Source: Desulfovibrio sp. (GTDB taxonomy: Bacteria; Desulfobacterota; Desulfovibrionia; Desulfovibrionales; Desulfovibrionaceae). Taken from it: a stretch of 34,347 bases of DNA. Position 1 is the first letter of the stretch. Every line of letters begins with the position of its first letter. The stretch is taken from the NCBI GenBank assembly GCA_031273845.1, contig JAISRC010000140.1, forward strand, positions 1-34,347, given 5' to 3'. The notes under the pieces are model-generated. The model was not told the DNA's origin. It saw only the letters and a list, made by a program, of their open reading frames with translations, and made no database searches. Shown in pieces: positions 13,428 to 22,758 of the stretch. The translations under genes were made by a program, and so were the position numbers.

Positions 13428-16253
13428 ATGCCGCTGAAGGAACCCGCCGGGGCGGATCCCGGCAAGAATGTCCGCCGCGCGCGTTTTACCGTGCGCGGAC
13501 AGGTGCAGGGGGTGGGCTTTCGCCCCTTTGTTTTTCTTCTGGCGGAGAAATGCGCCCTCAGCGGTTTCGTGCGCAACGGCCCGGACGGGGTGCTCATTGA
13601 GGTTCAGGGAGAAGAGGATAATCTGCATGCCTTTGCCTGCGGTCTGACACGGGATCTGCCGCCCCTGGCCCGGATCACCGACCTGGACCGCGAAAACCTG
13701 CCCCCGAAGCCGGAGGAAAAGAACTTCGACATAGCGGCCAGCGGCGGCGGCCGGGGGCAATCAGTGCTCGTCAGCCCGGATGTCGGCATCTGCCCGGCAT
13801 GCCTGGCCGAGATCCGGGACAGGACGAACCGGCGTTTCAGGCACCCGTTTGCCAACTGCACGGACTGCGGGCCGCGCTACAGCCTTACCCGCTCCATACC
13901 CTACGACCGTTCCGGCACCAGCATGGCCTGTTTCCCTATGTGCCCGAAATGCCGCGCCGAGTATGAAAATCCCCGCGACCGGCGTTTTCACGCCCAGCCC
14001 AACGCCTGTCCGCACTGCGGCCCCGTGTTGCGGCTGGAACTTCCCGGCGGGACGGGAGAACTCATCCGTATTGAAGGAGACCGGGCACTGCCCGCTCTGG
14101 CGCGTTTTCTGTTTGACGGCGGCATAGCGGCCGTCAAGGGCATAGGCGGTTTTCATCTGGCCTGCGACGCGGGCAATGATCGGGCCGTCGCGGAATTGCG
14201 CCGACGCAAGGGGCGTCCGCACCAGGCCCTGGCGGTGATGGCCGCCGATCTTGCCGAGGTGCGGCGGTTTGTCTCGGCAGGACCCGCAGAGGAAGACGCG
14301 CTCCTGTCTCCCGAACACCCCATAGTCATCTGCCCCCTGCGCCCTTCAATACCGGAAAAGGTTTCAAGCCGTGAAGGGAATTTTGATGAAGCGCCGGACC
14401 CGGACGGGTCCGCGTCCCCTCTTTCTTCCCTTGTTGCACCGGCCGGGTCCGTATCCCGCCTCTCTTCTTCGGTGTCTCCGGACACGCGCACCATCGGCGT
14501 CATGCTGCCTTACAGTCCCCTGCATGTTTTGCTTCTGGACGAATTTACCGCCCTGGTGCGGCAGGAAGGCAGGACGGCCGCTCTTGTGATGACCTCCGGA
14601 AACAGGAGCGGAGAACCCATCTGCCTCGGCAACCGTGAGGCGCGTTCTGTCCTGGCCGGGATTGCGGATGCTTTTCTTTTCCATAACCGGGACATATTGG
14701 TCCGCGTTGACGATTCCGTCGTGCGCCCGCGCGCGTTGCGGGGCTGCCTTTTTGCCCCGCAGGGCACAGGACTTTGGAATTCCGTCGTGCGCCCGCGCGC
14801 GTTGCGGGACGGCAGCCGTCCGGCGCAGGTCGTCGTCGGCAAGGATTCTGTCGTGCGCCCGCGCGCGTCGCGGGACGGGCAAAAGGCCGGTCTGCTCTTT
14901 TTTCGGCGGGCGCGCGGCTTTGTGCCCCGCCCGATCAGTTTCGCGGCATCTGTAGGAAAGAGTGAAGAAGGCCGGCAGGGCGGGACCTTGCCCTGTGTGC
15001 TCGGGGCGGGGGCGGAACTCAAAAATGCCCCCTGTCTGACCAGAGGTACGGATGCCTTTGTCTGCCAGCATACAGGGGATATGGAGGATGCCGGTACGGC
15101 CGCCTTTCATGAGGAAGCGATCGACCACACGGCGCGCCTTCTGCATGTCGCGCCCGAAATCATTGTGCGCGACATGCATCCTGATTCCCTCAGCGGGCGC
15201 ATCGCCGAGGACTATGCCGGACGCTCCGGCCTGCCCGTCCTGCGTCTCCAGCATCATTTCGCCCATGCCCATGCCCTTCTGGCCGAGAACGGCCATGCCG
15301 GCAAGGCGCTGGCGCTGGTGCTTGACGGGTCGGGCTTCGGCTCGGACGGGACACTGTGGGGCGGTGAACTTCTTTTTCTCGATCCGCATCCGGCCGGAGG
15401 CGGGCTGCCGGAACACAGGCGTCTGGCGCGTCTGGCCCCTCTGGATTTGCCGGGCGGCGACGCGGCGGTGCGCGAACCCTGGCGCATCGCCCACGCCCTC
15501 TTGCTGCGTCTGGGCCTGATCGACGGACGAGGCGCGGCGTCCTTCTCCCTGCCCTGGCTCCCGGACAGGAAATTTGCGGCGGACATGCTGCCCGCCATGT
15601 TGCCTGCTGTACCGTCCGCCATACTCATGCCGTCCGGCGGGATCATGACGGACGGCGGGCTGAACACTCCGCGCGGGAGCGGCTGCGGCCGCCTGTTCGA
15701 CGCTGTTTCCGCCCTGCTCGGGCTGTGCCTGGAGGCGAGCTATGAGGGACAGGGGGCGATACGTCTGGAGGAAGCGCAGGGAGTGCCGCCCCCGGCTTCC
15801 GATCTTTCCTTTCCCGACCCCTCTTTCCCTGATCCTTCCTTACCCGATCCCGTTCTGTACCCTTGCCCTTTGCTTCCCGACCCGGAACAGGGGGAGGCCG
15901 GCCTGCTTCTTCTGGACACACGCGCCCTGTTCCGCGCCCTGTGCGAAGACCTTGCCCGCGCTGTTCCTGTCGCGCTCCTCGCGCGGCGTTTCCATCGCAG
16001 TCTTGCGGCCGGTCTTGTGGAAGCCGCGGCCTTTCTGGCTGCAGAGCACGGTTTGCAGACGGCGGGTCTGTCCGGCGGCTGTATGCTGAATATGACCCTG
16101 AGCGAGCTTTTGCGCGAGGGACTGGAAAAAAAGGGGATGACGGTTCTGGAGCACGGCGCGCTGCCGCCGGGAGACGGCTGCATAGGCTTCGGGCAGGCCG
16201 TTTACGGCGCGCTTGTGTCCGTTGTCATGAAGCGAGGTTGTGAAACGGAGTAA
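13428..16253 (+). CDS. hypF: HypF, carbamoyltransferase for [NiFe] hydrogenase maturation
   Basis: 941 residues from the ATG at 13428. HypF uses carbamoyl phosphate and ATP to load HypE, giving the cyanide ligands of [NiFe] hydrogenases. Domains in order: acylphosphatase (VRGQVQGVGFRPFVF, about 23-37), two zinc-finger pairs (CPACLAEI/CTDCGPRY and CPKC/CPHCGP), a YrdC-like domain (AVKGIGGFHLACDAGND) and a Kae1-like domain (LQHHFAHAHALLAENG, VLDGSGFGSDGT, LSGGCMLN). Typical HypF is about 750-800 residues. The excess lies in a Ser/Pro-rich insert near residue 313, a threefold SVVRPRALR repeat near 430-480, and an SFPDP triplet near 795. All are in frame, and the core motifs are intact. The upstream in-frame extension to 13371 reads through repeat R5 and was not used. 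Confidence 0.9.
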   Translation: MPLKEPAGADPGKNVRRARFTVRGQVQGVGFRPFVFLLAEKCALSGFVRNGPDGVLIEVQGEEDNLHAFACGLTRDLPPLARITDLDRENLPPKPEEKNFDIAASGGGRGQSVLVSPDVGICPACLAEIRDRTNRRFRHPFANCTDCGPRYSLTRSIPYDRSGTSMACFPMCPKCRAEYENPRDRRFHAQPNACPHCGPVLRLELPGGTGELIRIEGDRALPALARFLFDGGIAAVKGIGGFHLACDAGNDRAVAELRRRKGRPHQALAVMAADLAEVRRFVSAGPAEEDALLSPEHPIVICPLRPSIPEKVSSREGNFDEAPDPDGSASPLSSLVAPAGSVSRLSSSVSPDTRTIGVMLPYSPLHVLLLDEFTALVRQEGRTAALVMTSGNRSGEPICLGNREARSVLAGIADAFLFHNRDILVRVDDSVVRPRALRGCLFAPQGTGLWNSVVRPRALRDGSRPAQVVVGKDSVVRPRASRDGQKAGLLFFRRARGFVPRPISFAASVGKSEEGRQGGTLPCVLGAGAELKNAPCLTRGTDAFVCQHTGDMEDAGTAAFHEEAIDHTARLLHVAPEIIVRDMHPDSLSGRIAEDYAGRSGLPVLRLQHHFAHAHALLAENGHAGKALALVLDGSGFGSDGTLWGGELLFLDPHPAGGGLPEHRRLARLAPLDLPGGDAAVREPWRIAHALLLRLGLIDGRGAASFSLPWLPDRKFAADMLPAMLPAVPSAILMPSGGIMTDGGLNTPRGSGCGRLFDAVSALLGLCLEASYEGQGAIRLEEAQGVPPPASDLSFPDPSFPDPSLPDPVLYPCPLLPDPEQGEAGLLLLDTRALFRALCEDLARAVPVALLARRFHRSLAAGLVEAAAFLAAEHGLQTAGLSGGCMLNMTLSELLREGLEKKGMTVLEHGALPPGDGCIGFGQAVYGALVSVVMKRGCETE
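14361..14390 (+). repeat. 30-bp dispersed repeat, copy inside hypF
   Basis: A 30-bp segment starting GTTTCAAGCCGTGAAGGG and ending TTTTGATGAA matches 26 of 30 positions at 18557-18586. It lies in the Ser/Pro-rich insert of HypF and is translated as VSSREGNFDE. Confidence 0.65.
14713..14875 (+). repeat. Threefold 66-bp periodic repeat within hypF
   Basis: A 30-bp core starting ATTCCGTCGTGCGCCCGCGC recurs at 14713, 14779 and 14845, exactly 66 bp (22 codons) apart. The segments between the cores are strongly diverged, but units 1 and 2 keep CGCAGG at the same offset. It encodes SVVRPRALR / SVVRPRALR / SVVRPRASR. The first and third copies coincide with the native DDSVVR...RRARGFVPRP region, so about 44 residues are extra. 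Confidence 0.85.
15807..15851 (+). repeat. 15-bp tandem repeat encoding SFPDP units in hypF
   Basis: Three imperfect 15-bp units encode SFPDP, SFPDP, SLPDP and are followed by further proline-rich sequence (PCPLLPDPEQ). They form a flexible insert in the C-terminal Kae1-like domain. Confidence 0.8.
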
Positions 16254-16330
16254 TTATACCCTGATCCGCCGTGCCTTGTCGTTCCGGGGCCCGACCGGGA
16301 GCTTGCAGCCGTCTCCGCAAACCGGGGTGT

Positions 16331-16369
16331 CATATTGAAAAGTTTATTTTTCAATGCATATATCAACAG
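16331..16369 (-). repeat. 39-bp repeat, copy 1, at the 3' end of the metallo-hydrolase gene
   Basis: It contains TTGAAAAGTTTATTTTTCAA followed by TGCATATATCAACAG and matches 32801-32839 at 31 of 39 positions. The AT-rich palindrome lies between convergent hypF and the metallo-hydrolase gene and includes the latter's stop codon. Confidence 0.65.
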
Positions 16370-17352
16370 ACCGTGCTGAAGCGGATCAGCCCGCCCCTTT
16401 CCGTCCGGACGGTCCTGCCCAGAACTTCCAGGTGCTCCAGGTACGCCAGCACATCTTGTATCGCAAACCACTGCTGCGCCGGCATAAAGCTTTCCCAGTG
16501 TCCCTCCCCCCCGGACCAGTGTATCAGCGGCGCCAACTCTGCAGCCGTCAACTCTTTGCCCCGCAGCAGTTCGGCTGTCTCGTCCAGCCGATGCGTGCGC
16601 CCGATGCGCAGATCGTCCATGCGCTTCCGCGCATCACGAAGCAACTTCCCGTGACCGGGCAGAACAAGCTCCATGTCCATGCCGTAGACCTCGTCCAGAC
16701 TGTGCAGGAAAACGCCGAGAGGGTCGGGCATCTGCGGCCAGTGCGGAGTGTTGGACGCCGCGCCCGAAAGAATAAAGTCCCCGGAAAACAGTATCCTCCG
16801 CCCTTCATCATACAAAGCCATGTGTCCCGGCGTGTGTCCCGGCACGGCAAGCACGCGCAGGACAGCATCCCCATAGCGCAGAACATCGCCCTCGCTCACG
16901 TAGCTGATACTGATATCCCCTTTGGGACCGCATGTCATGCCGGGGTGCGTGGCCGCCACGGTGCGCATCAGCTCCTGCGGGCATCCGTACCGGGCCATGT
17001 CGTCAAGCACGACACGCCAGAAAGCCGGCGCATCGGCCGCCATCCTGACCACGTCCGCACCGTCCTCCGCGCCCGCATAAACGGTCGTTCCCGGTCTCGC
17101 GGCAAGTTCCACGGACAGCCCGCAATGGTCGGTGTGCAGATGAGTGAGGAAAAGATCCAGACTGTTTTCCGGCACGCTGAGTTCCGCCAGCCCGCTGTAC
17201 AGGGCCTCCCGGCATTCGGGCATATTGAAGCCTGTGTCTATCAGCAGGTTACGCGGCGTCCCGCGCAGCAGGTAAACGTTGAGTGCCCGGAGCGCGGTGC
17301 GCGGCAAAGGGATTTCTATTCTGTGAACGCCGGGGGCGACCGTTTCCGTCAT
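16363..17352 (-). CDS. MBL-fold metallo-hydrolase
   Basis: 329 residues of the metallo-beta-lactamase fold. The zinc signature HLHTDHCG is at about 71-78, with further ligands in VPGHTPGHM (about 170), FSGDF (about 190) and LPGHGKLL (about 233). A C-terminal helical part of about 90 residues resembles the LACTB2-like hydrolase group. The substrate cannot be told. The ribosome binding site AAGGAA lies 8 bp before the ATG. The gene is convergent with hypF. Its stop codon lies inside a 39-bp repeat. Confidence 0.85.
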   Translation of the reverse strand: MTETVAPGVHRIEIPLPRTALRALNVYLLRGTPRNLLIDTGFNMPECREALYSGLAELSVPENSLDLFLTHLHTDHCGLSVELAARPGTTVYAGAEDGADVVRMAADAPAFWRVVLDDMARYGCPQELMRTVAATHPGMTCGPKGDISISYVSEGDVLRYGDAVLRVLAVPGHTPGHMALYDEGRRILFSGDFILSGAASNTPHWPQMPDPLGVFLHSLDEVYGMDMELVLPGHGKLLRDARKRMDDLRIGRTHRLDETAELLRGKELTAAELAPLIHWSGGEGHWESFMPAQQWFAIQDVLAYLEHLEVLGRTVRTERGGLIRFSTVC

Positions 17353-17430
17353 TCAAAATTCCTTCAGCGGGGTATATCACTTGGAGCAGATTCTTTTGTG
17401 CGTCAAACAACAACCGGGCGACAGCCAGGC

Positions 17431-17484
17431 CCGCAGGCGAAACTTATTTTCGCCGTTAGAGTATTTCAAAATTGAGAATACCCT
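17431..17484 (-). repeat. Hairpin repeat family, fragment R6a
   Basis: CGCAGGCGAAACTTATTTTCGCCG carries the family GGCGAAA/TTTCGCC hairpin. It is joined directly to TAGAGTATTTCAAAATTGAG, a variant of the GAGCATTTC palindrome module, in an order not found in the full copies. Confidence 0.7.
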
Positions 17485-17485
17485 G

Positions 17486-17616
17486 AAAGACATGGATTGC
17501 AACGCGGCTTCGCCGCTCGCAATGCCAGCCCTCTGTGCGACGATAACTCACCGGCATTCATGACAATGTTCTGCCATTCCGAGGGCCGCTTGCGGCCTGT
17601 GGGAATCCATGTCTTT
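17486..17616. mobile_element. 131-bp element with perfect 13-bp terminal inverted repeats
   Basis: It is bounded by AAAGACATGGATT at 17486 and AATCCATGTCTTT at 17604-17616. It contains two internal hairpins, GCGGC-TTC-GCCGC and GGCCGC-TT-GCGGCC, and has no coding capacity. It separates two fragments of the hairpin family, as if inserted in or beside one. It is similar in style to the GGATTCCC-type palindromic repeats common in proteobacteria. Confidence 0.65.
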
Positions 17617-17660
17617 TACCTTCAAAATTTTCCCCGCGTTTTTCTGCTCCTGCACGGCCA

Positions 17661-17726
17661 TAGAGCATTTTCAGCTTTGAAATGCTCCAAGCGCCGGGGG
17701 AGGCGTTTCAAAATCAAATTGCCCTA
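17661..17726 (-). repeat. Hairpin repeat family, fragment R6b
   Basis: TAGAGCATTTTCAGCTTTGA...GCTCC is followed by AAGCGCCGGGGGAGGCG and TTTCAAAATCAAATTGCCC. The hairpin GGCGAAA module normally between them is missing. Confidence 0.7.
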
Positions 17727-17748
17727 AGCGATACAGGGCCACAGTAGA

Positions 17749-18336
17749 TCAGATAAGTTTCTTCCCCGCTGAAAAGGCGTCGCCCAGTTTCGCGCCTATG
17801 CCGTAGTATGCCCGTGAGCCGGCATCGTAAATCAGGGGCGCGACTTTGCGGATGTCCGGGAAAACGCCCGTCGGGTCCAGGCAGTCTTCATCAGCCTTCA
17901 CATCGGCCACGGCCCCGACCATCATCGTGTGCGAACCGAGATCCAGGCTCCGGACCAGGGAGCACTCCAGCACAACGGGGCATTCCGCGATATAGGGCGC
18001 ATCCGCGTGTTCCGCGGGCACGGCGGTCCACCCGGCGACGGCAAACTTGTCGTAGCGTCTGCCGGAAACTATGCCCGCGTAATCCGTCCCCGTCAGCATG
18101 GCCTCGGAAGGGATGCCCACGGTGAAGGCTTTGCGGGCCAGCAGAGCGTCGTGCGTTCGGCGCGCCGGGCGTATGGATACGGCAAGACAAAGCGGCTCGG
18201 AACAGCAAATGCCGCCCCAGGCCGCCGTCATGACCCCAGGTTTGCCGTCTTCGTACCATACGGATACCAGAAGCGCGGGTTCGGGATACAACAAGGGCAA
18301 GGGACCGAGGGAACGTTTCGGACGCGGAGCGGACAC
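17749..18336 (-). CDS. Flavin reductase-like FMN-binding protein
   Basis: 195 residues of the flavin reductase / flavoredoxin-like FMN-binding split-barrel group. Visible signatures are PALLVSVWYEDGKPGVMTAAWGGICCSEP near the N-terminus, followed by LAVSIRPARRTHDAL. Relatives in sulfate reducers bind FMN and move electrons or reduce flavins in the cytoplasm. The start is the GTG at 18336 (read as MSAPRPKRSLG), because a perfect AAGGAGA site precedes it by 7 bp. The track's 261-residue ORF continues through repeat R7 and is rejected. The ribosome binding site directly abuts the repeat. Confidence 0.8.
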   Translation of the reverse strand: MSAPRPKRSLGPLPLLYPEPALLVSVWYEDGKPGVMTAAWGGICCSEPLCLAVSIRPARRTHDALLARKAFTVGIPSEAMLTGTDYAGIVSGRRYDKFAVAGWTAVPAEHADAPYIAECPVVLECSLVRSLDLGSHTMMVGAVADVKADEDCLDPTGVFPDIRKVAPLIYDAGSRAYYGIGAKLGDAFSAGKKLI

Positions 18337-18348
18337 GGCGATTCTCCT

Positions 18349-18388
18349 TAAGGCAATTTGATTTCGGGATGCTTTAAAGCAATTTGAT
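18349..18388. repeat. Hairpin repeat family, fragment R7
   Basis: TTAAGGCAATTTGATTTCGG followed by TTTAAAGCAATTTGATG gives the end module twice. It begins right behind the flavin reductase ribosome binding site. Confidence 0.6.
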
Positions 18389-18556
18389 GCCGGCCGAGGT
18401 GCACACAATATTTCAATCCACAACCGGCTCCATCCGCCGATCGTCTCCGTCCCGGCGGATAGGAATCGGCCGGCTTGCCCCTCCCTGATGGAAGAGGTTA
18501 CCTGCAATGTGCTACCGCCCTTGCCGGGAGTCAACCGGCAACTCCCTGAGGGAGAG

Positions 18557-18586
18557 GTTTCAAACCATAAAGGAAATTTTGATGAA
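18557..18586 (+). repeat. 30-bp dispersed repeat, intergenic copy
   Basis: It matches the hypF-internal copy at 14361-14390 at 26 of 30 positions; all four differences are G in hypF and A here. It resembles a translation start (AAAGGA, then ATG). Confidence 0.65.
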
Positions 18587-18701
18587 CATATCTTCCGGCG
18601 TATGCTCGTGTCAATATGCAGTTCTCATAAAAACGTCATATTATCAATCTCTTGGCCGGATTGGACTTTCCCGGGCTTTTCCATTATCGTATCGCGCCGT
18701 T

Positions 18702-18846
18702 GGAGCATAAATGATTTTGGAACGCTCCACTCGGCGTGGACGGCGAAAGTAAATTTCGCCTACGCCTCATGGGTGGGCGGCGGTTTCCGCCGCTCGGCAT
18801 TTTGTAATTTCATTTGCAGAACGCTCTGAAACAATTTGATTTCGAC
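18702..18846. repeat. Hairpin repeat family, degenerate copy R8
   Basis: It contains GGAGCATAAATG...ACGCTCC, the GGCGAAA-GTAAA-TTTCGCC hairpin, GGCGGCGGTTTCCGCCGC and AACAATTTGATTTCGA. The order is changed and each module varies from R3. It ends 38 bp before the lepA start. Confidence 0.65.
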
Positions 18847-18883
18847 AGCCGGCCGCACAACAGGCTCCCCCCGAGGATTTTCC

Positions 18884-20688
<1,805 letters not shown>

Positions 20689-20689
<1 letters not shown>

Positions 20690-21300
20690 TGTCCCGGACA
20701 CTGTACGAAACCCCGCTGCACACGATCATGGATTATGTGAAGATATTTATCGCGGCGCTCGGCATCGCCATGCTTATCCGCACCTTCATCATCCAGCCTT
20801 TCATCATCCCCTCCGAATCCATGCTGAATACCCTGCAGATAGGCGACCGCCTCTTTGTGCTCAAGTTCAGCTACGGCATACATCTGCCTTTTGTGGAAAA
20901 AGAGCTTTTTTCCATGGGGGAACCGGAAGCGGGCGACATCATCGTTTTTCCCTTTCCTCAGAACAAAAAAGAAGACTATATCAAGCGCGTGGTCGGCGTA
21001 GCCGGGGATACCCTGGAAATGCGCAACAAAAAGCTTTACCGCAACGGCAAAGCCGTTGACGAGCCCTATGCCGTGCACGATGCCGGAGACACGGATCCCT
21101 ACCGCGACAATTTCCGCCCGCTCACCGTGCCGCCGGGCAAAGTCTTCGTGCTCGGCGACAATCGGGACAACTCCCGCGATTCGCGTTACTGGGGCTTTGT
21201 GGACAAGGATACCGTCCACGGCAGGGCCGTGATCATTTACTGGTCGAGCACGGATTTCATCAACATCAAATGGTCGCGCATAGGCAAGTTGCTGCGTTGA
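20689..21300 (+). CDS. lepB: Signal peptidase I
   Basis: 203 residues of an inner-membrane serine protease that removes signal peptides. One N-terminal membrane segment (about 15-37) is followed by IPSESMLNTL with the catalytic serine, the DYIKRVVGVAGD box with the catalytic lysine, and GDNRDNSRDSRYWGFV near the C-terminus. The ATG at 20689 overlaps the lepA stop and has GGAG nearby; the 249-residue ORF in the track is an artificial extension. Its substrates here would include the exported proteins TolC and several minus-strand genes. Confidence 0.95.
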
Positions 21301-21314
21301 AGCTCTCCGGCCCG

Positions 21315-22709
21315 ATGCGCTTTTGCAGCGACATGCTTTTCGGTCTCTACGGGGGGTTGTGGCGCGCGGCTGTTCCCCTGCTGGCGCGCCACAGCCGCCT
21401 GCGCGTGGATTTCGGGCAGCGACTGCACCCGGAGAAGGGGCCTGCAGCCGCCTTGCGGAATATTTCTTGCGCGCCCGGACAGAGGCCCCTGCGCCTCTGG
21501 ATACAGGCGGCCTCGGCCGGGGAGGCCCGGCTTGCGTGCGCCCTGCTTTCCGCCCTGGAACGCGCCGCGGCCGCGCAGCCGCGCTTCGCCTCACGCCCCC
21601 TGCACGTTCTGGCCTGCACCTGCACCCGCCAAGGGCTGGACACCTTGAACGGCGGGGAGGAGAGCAACGGGGTACGCCTTCTGAACGCTTATATGCCCTT
21701 GGACCACCCGGACATCATGCGCGCTGCCCTGCGTCGGGCCGCGCCCGATGCCGTGGTCCTTCTGGAAACGGAACTCTGGCCGGGGCAGCTCCGGGCCGCG
21801 AAGCAGGCCGGCATTCCCGTCCTGCTGCTTAACGCGCGCATGTCGGAGAAAAGCGCACGCCTCTATTCTCTTACGCGTTTCTTTTGGCGCTCTCTCGCCC
21901 CGGAGCGCATCGCCGCCGTATCCGAAGACGATGCCCGCCGTTTCGCGGACCTTTTCGGTAACCCGGAGAAAATCTCCGTGTTGCCCAACATCAAGTTCGA
22001 TCTGGCCTGCCCGGAACCGGACAGATCATCCCCCTGTCCGCGCGCCGCGCTCCTGCCTGCGGAGAGCGGACCCGTCCTGCTTTTCGCCTCGGTGCGCGAG
22101 GAAGAGGAAAAAATCCTCCTGCCCCTGCTCAAGTCATTGTACGACAGGGAAATACAAGGGCAGCGCGCGGTATTGATCATCGCCCCCCGGCACATGCATC
22201 GCATCGTGGCTTGGGAGGAAGGGTTGCGCGCCGCAGGCCTGCCCGTTCTGCGCCTCTCCCGCCGGAAGGAAGACGGGTCGCCGGCCGGCCGGCCCGTCTT
22301 CCTTCTGGACAGCTTCGGGGCACTGCAATCCCTGTACGGGGACGTTGACGCGGCCTTTGTCGGCGGGAGCCTGGCCCCCCTCGGCGGACAGAATTTTCTG
22401 GAAGCGGCGGGAGCGGGCGTGACTACCCTGGTCGGCCCCCATCTGGACAATTTTCGCTGGGTCGGCGAAGATGTGTTCAGCGCCGGTCTGGTCAGGCGGG
22501 TTTCGAACGCGGGAGAACTGAGGGATGCCCTGCTTGCGGTCCTTGCGGAACGGGCGGCGGACATTTTCCGGTCGGACCGGGTCTGTTCCGTCGCGGAGGC
22601 CAGAGCGGCGGCCGCGGCCGGAAAGCGCGCGCGTTTCCGCGCCCTGATCGACCCGAAACTGGGCGGAACCCTGCGCGCCGCACAGTTTGTTGTGGAAAAC
22701 CTTCAATAA
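21315..22709 (+). CDS. waaA: 3-deoxy-D-manno-octulosonic acid (Kdo) transferase
   Basis: 464 residues of the WaaA/KdtA GT30 family, which transfers Kdo from CMP-Kdo to lipid A at the inner membrane. Visible are the N-terminal LWIQAASAGEARLACAL region with the catalytic glutamate, ETELWPGQLRAA, LLNARMSEKSARLY, and the C-terminal FVGGSLAPLGGQNFLEAAGAGV. The ATG at 21315 is used. A TTG at 21297 overlapping the lepB stop (TTGA) is an alternative and would imply coupling. Because the sugar operon contains a KdnB-like enzyme, the Kdo moved by WaaA might in part be a modified form. Confidence 0.88.
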   Translation: MRFCSDMLFGLYGGLWRAAVPLLARHSRLRVDFGQRLHPEKGPAAALRNISCAPGQRPLRLWIQAASAGEARLACALLSALERAAAAQPRFASRPLHVLACTCTRQGLDTLNGGEESNGVRLLNAYMPLDHPDIMRAALRRAAPDAVVLLETELWPGQLRAAKQAGIPVLLLNARMSEKSARLYSLTRFFWRSLAPERIAAVSEDDARRFADLFGNPEKISVLPNIKFDLACPEPDRSSPCPRAALLPAESGPVLLFASVREEEEKILLPLLKSLYDREIQGQRAVLIIAPRHMHRIVAWEEGLRAAGLPVLRLSRRKEDGSPAGRPVFLLDSFGALQSLYGDVDAAFVGGSLAPLGGQNFLEAAGAGVTTLVGPHLDNFRWVGEDVFSAGLVRRVSNAGELRDALLAVLAERAADIFRSDRVCSVAEARAAAAAGKRARFRALIDPKLGGTLRAAQFVVENLQ

Positions 22710-22718
22710 TATTATACT
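22690..22718 (+). promoter_or_regulatory. Possible sigma-70 promoter before tolC
   Basis: TTGTGG, 17 bp, TATACT. The -10 box is good and the -35 is weak. It overlaps the 3' end of waaA and would allow the tolC and GGDEF genes to be expressed apart from lepA. Confidence 0.3.
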
Positions 22719-22758
22719 GTACAGCCGATTGCTTCGTACTGAGCAACAAGGTAATTTG

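Larger units (their letters stand above)
17353..17748. other. Gene-free stretch made of nested repeats
   Basis: Between the divergent 5' end of the metallo-hydrolase gene and the 3' end of the flavoprotein gene there is no credible ORF. The stretch holds fragment R6a, a 131-bp inverted-repeat element, and fragment R6b. A short unassigned segment remains at 17353-17430. No promoter was recognised. Confidence 0.7.
18337..18883. other. Gene-free stretch between flavin reductase and lepA
   Basis: Contents are fragment R7 with a doubled AATTTGAT module (18349-18388), a GC-rich part with inverted-repeat character, one copy of the 30-bp repeat at 18557, an AT-rich 42-codon reading frame starting at 18583 that I do not call as a gene, and fragment R8. 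The lepA promoter must lie here, but I cannot point to it. Confidence 0.6.

Noticed and set aside
14713-14875. CRISPR array: 30-bp repeats with 36-bp spacers in hypF
   Set aside because: Only three units, all translated in frame within a conserved gene. Units 1 and 2 still share bases at equal offsets between the cores, and no cas genes are nearby. A diverged tandem duplication explains it better.
18390-18556. Riboswitch or structured leader before lepA
   Set aside because: GC-rich inverted repeats are present, but no conserved motif of a known riboswitch class could be recognised, and the distance to lepA is large.
18583-18711. Small ORF MNISSGVCSCQYAV... after an AAAGGA site
   Set aside because: The start-like sequence is part of the dispersed 30-bp repeat, the ORF ends inside repeat R8, and the protein shows no family features. 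It may be a gene remnant, but I cannot support a CDS.
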